A stretch of 64,000 bases of DNA from contig NZ_SRUO01000011.1 of the NCBI RefSeq assembly GCF_004791025.1, positions 62,001-126,000 of the forward strand, given 5' to 3'. This document shows positions 33,747 to 41,601 of this stretch, piece after piece. Numbering within the stretch: position 1 is the first letter of the stretch; each line of letters opens with the position of its first letter. The notes under the pieces are model-generated. The model searched no databases. It was given only the letters and a program-made list of their open reading frames with translations, and was not told where the DNA came from. Source of the stretch: Mesorhizobium sp. M4B.F.Ca.ET.203.01.1.1 (GTDB lineage Bacteria > Pseudomonadota > Alphaproteobacteria > Rhizobiales > Rhizobiaceae). The position numbers were made by a program, and so were the translations under genes.

Positions 33747-34703
33747 TCAGGCGTCGGCCAGCGTCGAATCGATGATGGCGAGGTCCTGGCCGCCTTGCTT
33801 GACCATGACCCGGCTGGTGCCGAGCAGGCTGCGCAACTGGCCGGCCGGCACCGTCATCGGTCCGGGCGAGGCAGCGGTGCCGGGCGCCGGCTGCGGAAAA
33901 GCGGTCGAGCGCGCGGTGTGGAAGGTGACGTTGCCTTCCACCTTCTGCATGATCTGATGGATGTGGCCGTTGAGCACGGTGACCGAGCCGAAGCGCTTGA
34001 GCAGGCCGAGTGCTTGCGCCGCGTCGTCGGTGCCCCAGCCCCATTCTGGATAGACCGCCCACAGCGGAATATGGGCGAAGACGACGACCGGCGTCGAGGC
34101 GCTGACGGCCTTCAAATCGTCCGCCAGCCAGGCGAGTTGCTCGGCACCGAGGTTGCCGAGCCCGCCGGCTTTCAAGTTGACGACATTGACGAGGGCCACG
34201 AAATGCACGCCGTTCTGGTCGAACGAGTACCAGCCGGCACCTTTCGTGCCCTTGCCGTAGCGTTCGAGATAGGCCTGGCCGTTGCCCTCGTCGATCAGGT
34301 CATGCTCACCCGGGACGTAGTGCACGTCGAAGCCGGCGCCGCCGATGATCTGGGCGGCATTGTCGAACTGCGCCGGCTTGGAAAGATGGGTGATGTCGCC
34401 GGTGTGGATCAGGAAGGCGGGCTTTTGCGGCAACGCCTGGATCTTGCCCATCGCTTCCTTCAGCGTGTCGATGGCATGAGGATTGGCCGCTTTGTCGAAG
34501 CCGATATGGCTGTCGGAGATCTGCAGGAAGGTGAAGCCGGTGGCCATGGCCTCGGCGGCTTGAGCAGCCCCGAGCAGGTTGAGCGATACGGGCACGCCGC
34601 CCGAAATCGTCCACAGCACGCCGGTGCCGGCCCAGATCATGCATTCCAGCGCATGGCGGCGGCTGATGCCGTCGCCGCCGTCGTCATCGTGGTGATGGGT
34701 CAT
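33747..34703 (-). CDS. Tat-exported metallophosphoesterase
   Basis: A 318-aa calcineurin-like phosphoesterase. A His/Asp-rich start (THHHDDDGGDG) precedes a twin-arginine signal (SRRHALECMIWAGTGVL). Metal-binding motifs are in order: DSHIGFD (Asp-x-His), GDITHLSKP, GEHDLID (Gly-Glu/Asn-His-Asp), FAHIPLW and LNGHIHQ. It is the first gene of the sigma-factor operon. A candidate promoter and a hairpin including its ribosome site lie just upstream. Substrate unknown. Confidence 0.9.
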   Translation of the reverse strand: MTHHHDDDGGDGISRRHALECMIWAGTGVLWTISGGVPVSLNLLGAAQAAEAMATGFTFLQISDSHIGFDKAANPHAIDTLKEAMGKIQALPQKPAFLIHTGDITHLSKPAQFDNAAQIIGGAGFDVHYVPGEHDLIDEGNGQAYLERYGKGTKGAGWYSFDQNGVHFVALVNVVNLKAGGLGNLGAEQLAWLADDLKAVSASTPVVVFAHIPLWAVYPEWGWGTDDAAQALGLLKRFGSVTVLNGHIHQIMQKVEGNVTFHTARSTAFPQPAPGTAASPGPMTVPAGQLRSLLGTSRVMVKQGGQDLAIIDSTLADA

Positions 34704-34706
34704 GTC

Positions 34707-34769
34707 GGTCTCCTCAACGCCCGAAGCGGCGTATGTCGAGGAGACCCATCATGCCGGCGGTTTATTCCC
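34707..34769 (-). promoter_or_regulatory. candidate ECF-type promoter and ribosome-site hairpin before the metallophosphoesterase
   Basis: On the minus strand GGGAATAA (34769-34762) and GTCTCC (34745-34740) are separated by 16 bases, a layout resembling -35/-10 elements of ECF sigma factors. GGTCTCCTC (34746-34738) and GAGGAGACC (34715-34707) are perfect 9-bp inverted arms; the second arm contains the GAGGAG ribosome site just before ATG 34703. If the transcript includes both arms the site would be masked. If transcription starts downstream of GTCTCC, the left arm is not transcribed. The two readings exclude each other. Confidence 0.45.
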
Positions 34770-34813
34770 GCCCGGCGAAAACCCGGCCGTTCACACTGTC
34801 GTGATCGCGAATG

Positions 34814-36004
34814 CTAGTCCGGCCAGCGCAAGGCACCGGCTGAATCCTTGCGCGCCACCTTCATGGCGTCCGCCGGGCGGTCCTTGGCGGCCAGCACGGC
34901 GCGCAGGCGCTCGGCGACGATCTCGGCCTCGCCCGGATGGAGATTGCACGGATCGAGGAAGAAATGGCCGCGCTCGACCTCGTGGTTGCGCACGATGATC
35001 GGCGGTGAGCCGACGGCCAGCGCCGAGGCGAGGCCGGCGGCGGTGAAGCGGCTTTCGGGCGCGACGAATATCTGCAGGCGATCGAGCGGATTGGCGGTCG
35101 GATCGGGGATGATGCGCGCGACGATGCCGGGCAGGCCCTGCAGCGCGTCCTTCCACAGGTTGAGCGCCGCTTCCTCGCGCTTGCGGATGCCGGCATGGTC
35201 GCGCTTCTCCCACGCTTCCAGCGCGGCAATGGTGCCGGCGATGCTTTCCTTGCCGACCTTCATGGCGCGCGCCACGCCACGGTTCTGCAGATAGGCGGCG
35301 CGCACCAGGTCCTTGCGGCCGGTGACGATGCCGCTGGTCGGGCCGGAGAGGAATTTGTGGCCGCTGTAGACGACGATGTCGGCGCCGCGGGCGAGGAAGC
35401 TGCGCAGATCATATTCCGAGGCGGCGTCGACGATCACCGGCACGCCCTTGGCATGGCAGATCTCGCAGAACTCCTCCAGCGACAGCATGCCGTACTGCAC
35501 GGTGTGATGGGCGACGACGTAGAGGGCGGCCGCCGTGCGCTCGTTGATCGCCTCGCGCACATGATAGTCCTGCGTGACGCTGACGGTGCCGGCCGGCACG
35601 ACCCTGGCGCCGGCCAGCCGGATCGACTGGTCGATCGGCGCGCCGTAGTTGACGATGTGGCCGAGCTGGATGACGACCTCCGACTTCAGCCCTTCCGTAT
35701 CGTCTGGCAGCCGCTCGATCGCCAGAAGGTTGGTGCCGGTCATCGCGCCGGCGATCGCCATGGTGATGCCTGAGGCGCAGCAGGCGGTGATGAATCCGGC
35801 CTCGCCGCCCGTCAGCCGCGCGACGACCGTGCTGGCAGCGCGCTGCAGGTCGTCCATCTCCACCCATTGCGAGGCGATCTCCGCCATTGCCGCGATCGCT
35901 TCCGGAACGATGATCGAGGCACCGAGCGTCGTCATCGTGCCGGAGACGTTGATGATCGGGCGCAGGCCGAGCCGTTCGCGGATTGTCATGTTGGAGATCG
36001 TCAT
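34814..36004 (-). CDS. SelA-like PLP-dependent enzyme (D-glucosaminate-6-phosphate ammonia lyase-like)
   Basis: Fold type I PLP enzyme of 396 aa in the group that includes selenocysteine synthase and D-glucosaminate-6-P ammonia lyases. The N-terminus is [20 protein letters not shown], with [17 protein letters not shown] for cofactor binding, [20 protein letters not shown] (Asp) and the PLP Lys in [20 protein letters not shown]. Start: ATG 36004 or ATG 35989. It is followed upstream (27 bp) by RidA. No sel genes are here, so selenocysteine formation is unlikely. The context suggests elimination or ammonia release from an amino acid brought in by the neighbouring ABC transporter. Confidence 0.85.
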   Translation of the reverse strand: MTISNMTIRERLGLRPIINVSGTMTTLGASIIVPEAIAAMAEIASQWVEMDDLQRAASTVVARLTGGEAGFITACCASGITMAIAGAMTGTNLLAIERLPDDTEGLKSEVVIQLGHIVNYGAPIDQSIRLAGARVVPAGTVSVTQDYHVREAINERTAAALYVVAHHTVQYGMLSLEEFCEICHAKGVPVIVDAASEYDLRSFLARGADIVVYSGHKFLSGPTSGIVTGRKDLVRAAYLQNRGVARAMKVGKESIAGTIAALEAWEKRDHAGIRKREEAALNLWKDALQGLPGIVARIIPDPTANPLDRLQIFVAPESRFTAAGLASALAVGSPPIIVRNHEVERGHFFLDPCNLHPGEAEIVAERLRAVLAAKDRPADAMKVARKDSAGALRWPD

Positions 36005-36031
36005 CTTCTGGAATCCCGTATTGAAAAGACC

Positions 36032-36493
36032 TCAGGCGGCGATTTCGACCACCGCCTCGATTTCGACCGTGATGTTGCCCGGCAGCGAGCCGACGCCGAT
36101 CGCAGAGCGGGCATGTCCGCCGATCTTATCAAAGACGTCGGCGAAAAGATCGGAGCAGCCATTGACCACCTTGGGGTGGTCGCTGAAGGTCGGCGTGGCG
36201 TTGACGAAGCCGAGCAGTTTCACCACGCGCACGATGCGGCCGAGGTCGCCGGCAGCGGCATGCATGACGGCAAGCAGGTTGAGGCCGGTGAGGCGGGCGT
36301 GCTCGTAGGCTTCCTCCACCGTCACGTCCTCGCCCACCTTGCCGGTGCACAGCGTGCCGTCGGCGCGCAACGGCCCCTGGCCGGAGAGGAAGATCAGCCG
36401 GCCGCTCTCGGCATGGGTGACGAAGTTGGCGATGGGCGTCGGCGGCTCGGGCAGCTTCAGGCCGAGTTCGGCGAGCCGGATATAGGGCGTCAT
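36032..36493 (-). CDS. RidA family protein
   Basis: A 153-aa Rid/YjgF-type enamine/imine deaminase. SGQGPLRADGTLCTGKVGED, then EEAYEHARLTGLNLLAVMHA, then VKLLGFVNATPTFSDHPKVV is the family core, with a C-terminal GHARSAIGVGSLPGNITVEI. The Arg in ARSAIG binds the substrate carboxylate. PLP lyases generate 2-aminoacrylate-like enamines, which this family hydrolyses. Its place directly before the SelA-like gene fits that job. Confidence 0.93.
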   Translation of the reverse strand: MTPYIRLAELGLKLPEPPTPIANFVTHAESGRLIFLSGQGPLRADGTLCTGKVGEDVTVEEAYEHARLTGLNLLAVMHAAAGDLGRIVRVVKLLGFVNATPTFSDHPKVVNGCSDLFADVFDKIGGHARSAIGVGSLPGNITVEIEAVVEIAA

Positions 36494-36524
36494 GTAGTCT
36501 CCTTGCGGCTTCTCTTTGTTCTAC

Positions 36525-36567
36525 GCAACTCCGGACGGAAAACCGCTTGCACTTTTCCTGGAGTTGC
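36525..36567. repeat. palindromic repeat of the shared-core family (GCAACTCC arms)
   Basis: Arms GCAACTCC / GGAGTTGC (8 bp, perfect) flank GGACGGAAAACCGCTTGCAC and TTTTCCT. Read in reverse complement the core is GAAAAGTGCAAGCGGTTTTC, matching that at 21155. It lies between ridA and the ABC ATPase. Confidence 0.88.
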
Positions 36568-36585
36568 TTGGGTCGCCGCCCGATG

Positions 36586-37383
36586 TCAGAAATGCGAGGC
36601 GCGGAACCGCGCCAGGAAGCTGCGGAGACGCTCGTTGGTGGTCTCCGCCGCCAGGATCTCCTTCGGCGGGCCGACGGCACTGACCCCGCCATCGGCCATG
36701 AAGACGATGCGGCTGGACGCATCGCGGGCGAAAGCCATTTCATGCGTCACCATCAGCATGGTCATGCCGTCCTCGGCGAGGCTGCGCACGACGGCCAAGA
36801 CCTCGCCGACCAGTTCCGGATCGAGCGCCGAGGTGATCTCGTCGAGAAGCAGGATCTTCGGCTCCATGGCGACCGCTCGCGCGATACCGACGCGCTGCTG
36901 CTGGCCGCCGGACAGCTCGGCCGGCAGGCTGTCGGCCTTGTGCGCAAGGCCAACGCGGCCGAGCCAGTGTTCGGCGATCGAGCGCGCCTCGGCCGCGCTC
37001 TTGCCGCGCACCTTGGTGAGGCCGAGCATGATGTTGCCGGCCGCCGTCAGATGCGGGAACAGGTTGAAGCCCTGGAACACCATGCCGGTCTCGGCGCGCA
37101 TGCTGGCCAAGTCGCGCTCGCTGCGGCGCTGGCGCGTTGCGGCGTCGCGGTAGCCGACCTCCCTGCCGTCGATGCGGATCGAGCCGCTGTCGTAGCTTTC
37201 GAGGAAGTTGACGCAGCGCAGCAGCGTGGTCTTGCCGCTGCCTGACGGCCCGATGACCGTCACCACCTCGCCGCGCGTTACCTCGAGGCTGACGGAGCGC
37301 AGCACCGCGACGGCGCCGAAGGCCTTGGACACATCGCGGACTTCGAGCAGCGCGGGACGGGCGTTTGAGGCGTCGGACATCAT
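36586..37383 (-). CDS. amino acid ABC transporter ATP-binding protein
   Basis: ATPase of the polar amino acid uptake family, 265 aa. Walker A is GPSGSGKTTLLR, the Q-loop region is GMVFQGFNLFPHLTAAGNIM, the signature is LSGGQQQRVGIARAVAMEPK, Walker B is ILLLDEITSALDPEL, and the H-loop is MVTHEMAFARD. It is in one transcription unit with two permeases upstream of it and RidA and the SelA-like enzyme downstream. Confidence 0.95.
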   Translation of the reverse strand: MMSDASNARPALLEVRDVSKAFGAVAVLRSVSLEVTRGEVVTVIGPSGSGKTTLLRCVNFLESYDSGSIRIDGREVGYRDAATRQRRSERDLASMRAETGMVFQGFNLFPHLTAAGNIMLGLTKVRGKSAAEARSIAEHWLGRVGLAHKADSLPAELSGGQQQRVGIARAVAMEPKILLLDEITSALDPELVGEVLAVVRSLAEDGMTMLMVTHEMAFARDASSRIVFMADGGVSAVGPPKEILAAETTNERLRSFLARFRASHF

Positions 37384-37384
37384 G

Positions 37385-38035
37385 CTATTCCCGAATGAAG
37401 GAGAAGCGTCGCTCCAGCCGACGGCTGGCCAGCGAAAGCGCGTAATTGACGGCGAAGTAGACCAGCGCGCCGAGGATATAGAGCGGCATCGCCTCGTAGG
37501 TGCGGCCGATGACCTGGTTGATCGCCTGCATCAGGTCGGTGATGCCGAGCAGCGAGACCAGCGCGCTGCCCTTGACCGCGTCGGTGACGCCATTGATCCA
37601 GGGCGGCAGGAAGCGCCTGAAGGCCTGCGGAAAGATGACGTAGGTCAGCCGCTGGCGAAAGGTCAGCCCGATCGCCATCGCTGCTTCGGACTGGCCCTTG
37701 GGGATCGAGCCGACGGCGCCGCGCACATACTCGACCACCTGCGCCGTCTTGAACAGCGTCAGCGCCAGCACCGCGGCCCAGAAGGACTGCAGATGAAGCC
37801 CGACCGCCGGCATGCCGTAATAGACGAAGAACATCAGCACCAGGATCGGGATGCCACGGATGGTGTCGCTGAAGATGCGCACCGCCCAGCGCAGTGGGGC
37901 GGGGCCATAGACCAGGCCGACGCCCAACAGGACACCGGCGATGAGCGAAAGCACCACGACCAGCAGCGACACCCACAGGGTGATGGCGAAGCCTTGGGCG
38001 AGGAACGGGACGGCGTAGAGGATCTGGCTCAACAT
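37385..38035 (-). CDS. amino acid ABC transporter permease (second)
   Basis: A 216-aa HisM/GlnP-type membrane protein with about five helices (e.g. TLWVSLLVVVLSLIAGVLLG). The EAA-like loop AVGSIPKGQSEAAMAIGLTF contacts the ATPase. The ATG at 38035 starts the conserved MLSQILYAVPFLAQG; the frame extends upstream by about 100 shadow residues. One base separates it from the preceding permease stop. Confidence 0.92.
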   Translation of the reverse strand: MLSQILYAVPFLAQGFAITLWVSLLVVVLSLIAGVLLGVGLVYGPAPLRWAVRIFSDTIRGIPILVLMFFVYYGMPAVGLHLQSFWAAVLALTLFKTAQVVEYVRGAVGSIPKGQSEAAMAIGLTFRQRLTYVIFPQAFRRFLPPWINGVTDAVKGSALVSLLGITDLMQAINQVIGRTYEAMPLYILGALVYFAVNYALSLASRRLERRFSFIRE

Positions 38036-38036
38036 G

Positions 38037-38702
38037 TCAGCGCGCCGCCCTGAACCGGCGCTCGACGAGCCTGAGCGCGAAAAGCAGCGCATAGCCGGTG
38101 ACCAGGTACATCGCGGTGGTGACCAGGTAGACCTCGACGATGCGGAAGGTGTTGAAGTTGATCCACTGCGCGCCGTAGGTGAGTTCGGGCACCGAGATGA
38201 CCGAGGCGATCGAGGTGTCCTTGAACAACGAGATGAAGGTGTTGGAGAGCGCCGGCAGCGTGATGCGCAGCATCGTCGGCAGGCGCACATGGAGCAGCCG
38301 CTGCCAGGGCGTGAGGCCGATCGCCTTGCCGGCATCCAACTGGCCGCGCGGCACGGCCTCGAGGCCGGAGCGGAACACCTCGACCAGATAGGCGCCGCTA
38401 TAGACCGACAGCGTGAGCACGAACGAGGTCGGCGCGCTGTAGGCGATGTCGATCACCGTCGGCAGGCCGTAGAAGACCAGATAGACGAGCAGGATCAGCG
38501 GTACGTTGCGGATGAACTCGACATAGGCGGCGATGATTGCCCGCACCGTGCGTCCGGCCGAAACGTACCAGACCGCCAGCACCAGCCCGATGACGATGCC
38601 GATGGCGATCGAGATCACGGCAAGCTCGAGGCTGAGCAGCAGCCCGCCCCAGAGCTTGTCGAAATGGCGCCAGATCAGGTTGAAGTTGAGCGCGTAGCCC
38701 AT
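38037..38702 (-). CDS. amino acid ABC transporter permease (first)
   Basis: A 221-aa permease with the PAAT EAA-like loop GLEAVPRGQLDAGKAIGLTP and about five membrane segments (LELAVISIAIGIVIGLVLAV near the start). It is paired with the permease at 37385 to form the membrane domain of the importer. It starts at ATG 38702, about 100 bp after the binding-protein gene. Confidence 0.93.
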   Translation of the reverse strand: MGYALNFNLIWRHFDKLWGGLLLSLELAVISIAIGIVIGLVLAVWYVSAGRTVRAIIAAYVEFIRNVPLILLVYLVFYGLPTVIDIAYSAPTSFVLTLSVYSGAYLVEVFRSGLEAVPRGQLDAGKAIGLTPWQRLLHVRLPTMLRITLPALSNTFISLFKDTSIASVISVPELTYGAQWINFNTFRIVEVYLVTTAMYLVTGYALLFALRLVERRFRAAR

Positions 38703-38800
38703 TTGCTGCAGCCCTCAAGACTTCCGCCGCGGCGCGAACAGGTCGCGCCGCGCTGGAAGAGAATGGAAGGGCGCGCCAGGCGCCCTTTCTGCGAACGGCA

Positions 38801-39682
38801 TCAGATGACCGGGAAGCCCGGATGACGCGCCGGCGGCTCCAGCCCGAAATAGTCCTTAAACGCCGCGTCGTAGAGCGCGGTTTCGTGGCCGAACATGGCG
38901 ATGGTGAAGGTCTGGTTGACGTAGGTCAGCCAGTCGAGATCGCCTTGCCGGAGTGCCGCGCCGTAGAGCATCGAGTACCAGCTCTTGCCGGCGTCGAAAT
39001 ATTTGTCGGGATTGCGCGAGGCGAGCCAGCGCACCGTGGAAAGATCGACGGCGGCGGCGTCGACGCGCTTGGATTCCAGCGCCTGCAGCACATTGGCCTG
39101 GGTGTCGATCTGCATCACCTGAGCATCTGGCAGGGCGAAATGGACCGAGGTCTCGGCATCGACGTTCTGCAGGATGGAAATGCGGGTCGCCGAGCCGGCG
39201 GCGAGCAGCTTGTCGAAGGTCTTGTTCTCGGCCGAAGGAAGCGTCAGCAGGGCGACGCCTTCGACGTAGTAGGGCCGCGAGAAGTTGATCAGCTGCGAGC
39301 GCTGCGCCGTCATGGTCATGAACTGGATTGTGATGTCGACCTTGTTGGTGGTCACGTTGGGAATGCGCTGCGCCGGGTCCTGCATGACGAACTCGACCTT
39401 GGTCGGGTCGTCGAACAGGCCCTTGGCCAGGATCCGGCCCATGGTGATGTCCATGCCGACAAGCTCGCCGGCATCGTTCTCGAAGTGCCAGGGCGCGTTG
39501 GTGCTGCCGGTGCCGACGATCAGCTTGCCGCGATCGAGCACGGTGCGCAGCAGGCTGTCGGGCGCCGCCTGAGCCGCCGCCTTCTTGGCGTCGACCGTTG
39601 CGGCCGCGGCTACCACGCCGGCCGTTGCCAACCCCGCCATTCCCAGTTTCAGAAAATCACGTCTTTTGGATGTGTCGTTCAC
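38801..39682 (-). CDS. amino acid ABC transporter substrate-binding protein (Tat signal)
   Basis: Periplasmic binding protein, 293 aa. The start is GTG 39682, placed five bases after a perfect AAAGGAGG ribosome site; upstream residues of the longer frame are not needed. It begins TSKRRDFLKLGMAGLATAGV, a twin-arginine signal. Domain cues are GKLIVGTGSTNAPWHFENDA, GMDITMGRILAKGLF and RIPNVTTNKVDITIQFMTMT (family 3 binding fold). The ligand is an amino acid or related compound. It is the first gene of the unit and is divergent from the IclR regulator. Confidence 0.92.
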   Translation of the reverse strand: MNDTSKRRDFLKLGMAGLATAGVVAAAATVDAKKAAAQAAPDSLLRTVLDRGKLIVGTGSTNAPWHFENDAGELVGMDITMGRILAKGLFDDPTKVEFVMQDPAQRIPNVTTNKVDITIQFMTMTAQRSQLINFSRPYYVEGVALLTLPSAENKTFDKLLAAGSATRISILQNVDAETSVHFALPDAQVMQIDTQANVLQALESKRVDAAAVDLSTVRWLASRNPDKYFDAGKSWYSMLYGAALRQGDLDWLTYVNQTFTIAMFGHETALYDAAFKDYFGLEPPARHPGFPVI

Positions 39683-39721
39683 GGCGACCTCCTTTCGTGT
39701 TGTGTTCCCCAGTGGACGAGC

Positions 39722-39791
39722 GATACACGCGTCGGTGATCGACAAGGCGATTGTCTCTTACAAGAGACGCGTGTATCCTGTACAAGACAAT
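39722..39791. promoter_or_regulatory. nested palindromes in the IclR/ABC divergent promoter
   Basis: GATACACGCGTC (39722-39733) and GACGCGTGTATC (39766-39777) are perfect 12-bp arms. Inside lies the perfect palindrome GTCTCTT-AC-AAGAGAC (39753-39768). TGTACA with AAGACAAT follows at 39780-39791, the counterpart of ATTGTCT at 39750-39756. The array lies between the binding-protein gene and the IclR gene and is the best candidate for IclR operators. Confidence 0.65.
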
Positions 39792-39811
39792 ACTAACACC
39801 AGGAATCGACA

Positions 39812-40612
39812 ATGCAAGATGGCGAAACTCTCGCGGAGTGGCAGACCGGAACGGACGAAGAGAAGCCCGCGAACTCACGCGAGAAGGGCCTCAACCGGGT
39901 GCTGCACATTCTGGACTTCCTGCACGCCACCCAGCGCGCGATCGGCATAGGCGAGCTGGCCAAGGGGGTGAATGCGCCGCGATCGACGACCTACACGCTG
40001 GTGCGCGAGCTGGTCGACGCCGGGCTGCTGGAGCTGGCCGGCGACGGCAACCGGGTCTATTTCGGCAAGAAGCTCTACCTCTATGGAATGGCCTACATGC
40101 GCGGCAACGACATGCTGCGGCGCGGGCGGCAGGAGGTCGACACGCTTTCGCACGAGACCGGCGAGACGTCCGAATTGTGCATGCTGCAGAGCGGCCGCTA
40201 CACGATCATCCATTCCAGTCCCGGCACGAGGCCGTTCCGCATCAGCTCGGCCACCGGCCTGCAGATACCGCTCCCCTGGACCGCTTCCGGCAGGCTGCTG
40301 CTTGCGGGCTTCGACCGGGACCGGATCGAAGCCATGGTATCCGAGGCCGACCTCATCCTGCCGGATGGCCGCAAGCTCAAGCTCGACGATTTCATCGACG
40401 ACATCGGCAAGGCGCGGGCCACCGGCTATTGCGTGACCTCCGGGCTCGTCGACGCCTACACCAAGTGCCTGGCAGCGCCGGTTTTTTCGGCGCCGGGCAA
40501 GGTCGAGGCAACGATGTGCCTTGTCGTTCCGATAGACACATCCGAGGAGCGGACAGCCGAACTCATCGCTCTGCTGCGCGAGCGCGCGGCACGGCTGTCG
40601 ATCGCGGCGTGA
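39812..40612 (+). CDS. IclR family transcriptional regulator
   Basis: A 266-aa regulator. The N-terminal winged HTH spans about residues 27-85 (LNRVLHILDFLHATQRAIGI, then GELAKGVNAPRSTTYTLVRE). The IclR effector domain includes ETGETSELCMLQSGRY, TGLQIPLPWTASGRLLLAGF and ATGYCVTSGLVDAY. It is divergent from the transporter/PLP/RidA unit. Its ligand is probably the transported substrate. Confidence 0.92.
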   Translation: MQDGETLAEWQTGTDEEKPANSREKGLNRVLHILDFLHATQRAIGIGELAKGVNAPRSTTYTLVRELVDAGLLELAGDGNRVYFGKKLYLYGMAYMRGNDMLRRGRQEVDTLSHETGETSELCMLQSGRYTIIHSSPGTRPFRISSATGLQIPLPWTASGRLLLAGFDRDRIEAMVSEADLILPDGRKLKLDDFIDDIGKARATGYCVTSGLVDAYTKCLAAPVFSAPGKVEATMCLVVPIDTSEERTAELIALLRERAARLSIAA

Positions 40613-40642
40613 GCCTATCGGGCTGGGACGCCCGGTCGCGCG

Positions 40643-40846
40643 TCAGGCGATGATGTCGGGGATGATGCGGTCTTCCAGCGCCATCAGCCGGTCCTTGAGG
40701 AAGAGTTTCTTCTTCTTCATGCGCTGAATCTGCAGGGGGTCGCAGCCGGTGGCGATCATCGCATTGATGGCGGCGTCGAAATCGGCGTGTTCCTGCTTCA
40801 GGCGGGAAAATTCGAGCCGGATCTCGGCCTGTTCCTGTTCGGACAT
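40643..40846 (-). CDS. YdcH family (DUF465) protein
   Basis: A 67-aa coiled-coil protein: EIRLEFSRLKQEHADFDAAI, then QRMKKKKLFLKDRLMALEDR. The KKKKLFLKD block near the C-terminus is the DUF465 hallmark. Function unknown. It converges on the IclR gene and is divergent from a second DUF465 gene. Confidence 0.88.
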   Translation of the reverse strand: MSEQEQAEIRLEFSRLKQEHADFDAAINAMIATGCDPLQIQRMKKKKLFLKDRLMALEDRIIPDIIA

Positions 40847-41088
40847 TCTCTACCGTCTGCACGTCTGCGGCGCCCAAGAGATGGGCCTGATTGGGCGGGG
40901 CCGGTGGGATTTTGCAACCGGCGGGCCGCTCATATCACATTTCACATTGTCGTGGAATGCTACCACGCGGCATTCGACATCGAGATCGGTTGGTGGCAGA
41001 GTGTCATCGTGCTGTCACAGATGCGGACTGGCGGTGGGCGCATTTTGGCGGCTGCAATCGAGGAAAATCATGAAAGGGAGAACCAATC

Positions 41089-41268
41089 ATGTCTCTTGCA
41101 TCCCATCTTGATGAGTTGCAGCGGAAACACGGTGACATCGAGCGCGAGATCACCGATGCGATGAACCATCCGTCGGTCGACGACCTCGAAATCGTGAATC
41201 TCAAGCGGCGCAAGCTGGCAATCAAGGACGAGATTGAAAAGCTGAAGGCGAAACCGACGACGCACTGA
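41089..41268 (+). CDS. second YdcH family (DUF465) protein
   Basis: A 59-aa protein, MSLASHLDELQRKHGDIERE, then ITDAMNHPSVDDLEIVNLKR and RKLAIKDEIEKLKAKPTTH. AAAGGGAG lies 7-14 bases before the ATG. LKRRKLAIKDEIEKL is the family core. It is below a 60-codon cut-off, so easily missed. It is divergent from the other DUF465 gene across 242 bp. Confidence 0.88.
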   Translation: MSLASHLDELQRKHGDIEREITDAMNHPSVDDLEIVNLKRRKLAIKDEIEKLKAKPTTH

Positions 41269-41601
41269 CGCTCCTTTAACAAAGCCGCGCCGCCTTCGGT
41301 GCGATCATCTCTCCGGTGGCAGCCTGTCGCCGGAGATGTTTCCTTCTTTAGCCCAATAAAGGTTCCCACGGCTTCAGGCATGCGGATCGCGTGCCTCGGG
41401 TGCCGTATATCGGACCGTTCTCGCCATTCATCTCGGCATGCGGGTGGCCGGCAGTCGGCCAACGCGGTGCGCGACGGCCGCATCGCCGCCCCGCCAATTT
41501 GCCGCTTCCGCTTGGACGTTGCCATTGACAAGCCATCTTTGCTCCTCCACCTCATGCCCGGACCCTTGAGCACGCTTTGCTCTGAGCAAAAGGCAGCCGG
41601 C
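41269..41601. other. intergenic gap before ispG
   Basis: 333 bp with no supported gene. One perfect palindrome, TTTGCTC-T-GAGCAAA (41576-41590), lies just before the ispG start and could be an operator. I see no clear promoter; the frame upstream of ispG is open but not conserved in character. Confidence 0.5.

Noticed and set aside
34814-36004. Selenocysteine synthase (SelA) call
   Set aside because: No selB, selC or selD in the window and the context is amino acid import plus RidA, so only SelA-like is used.
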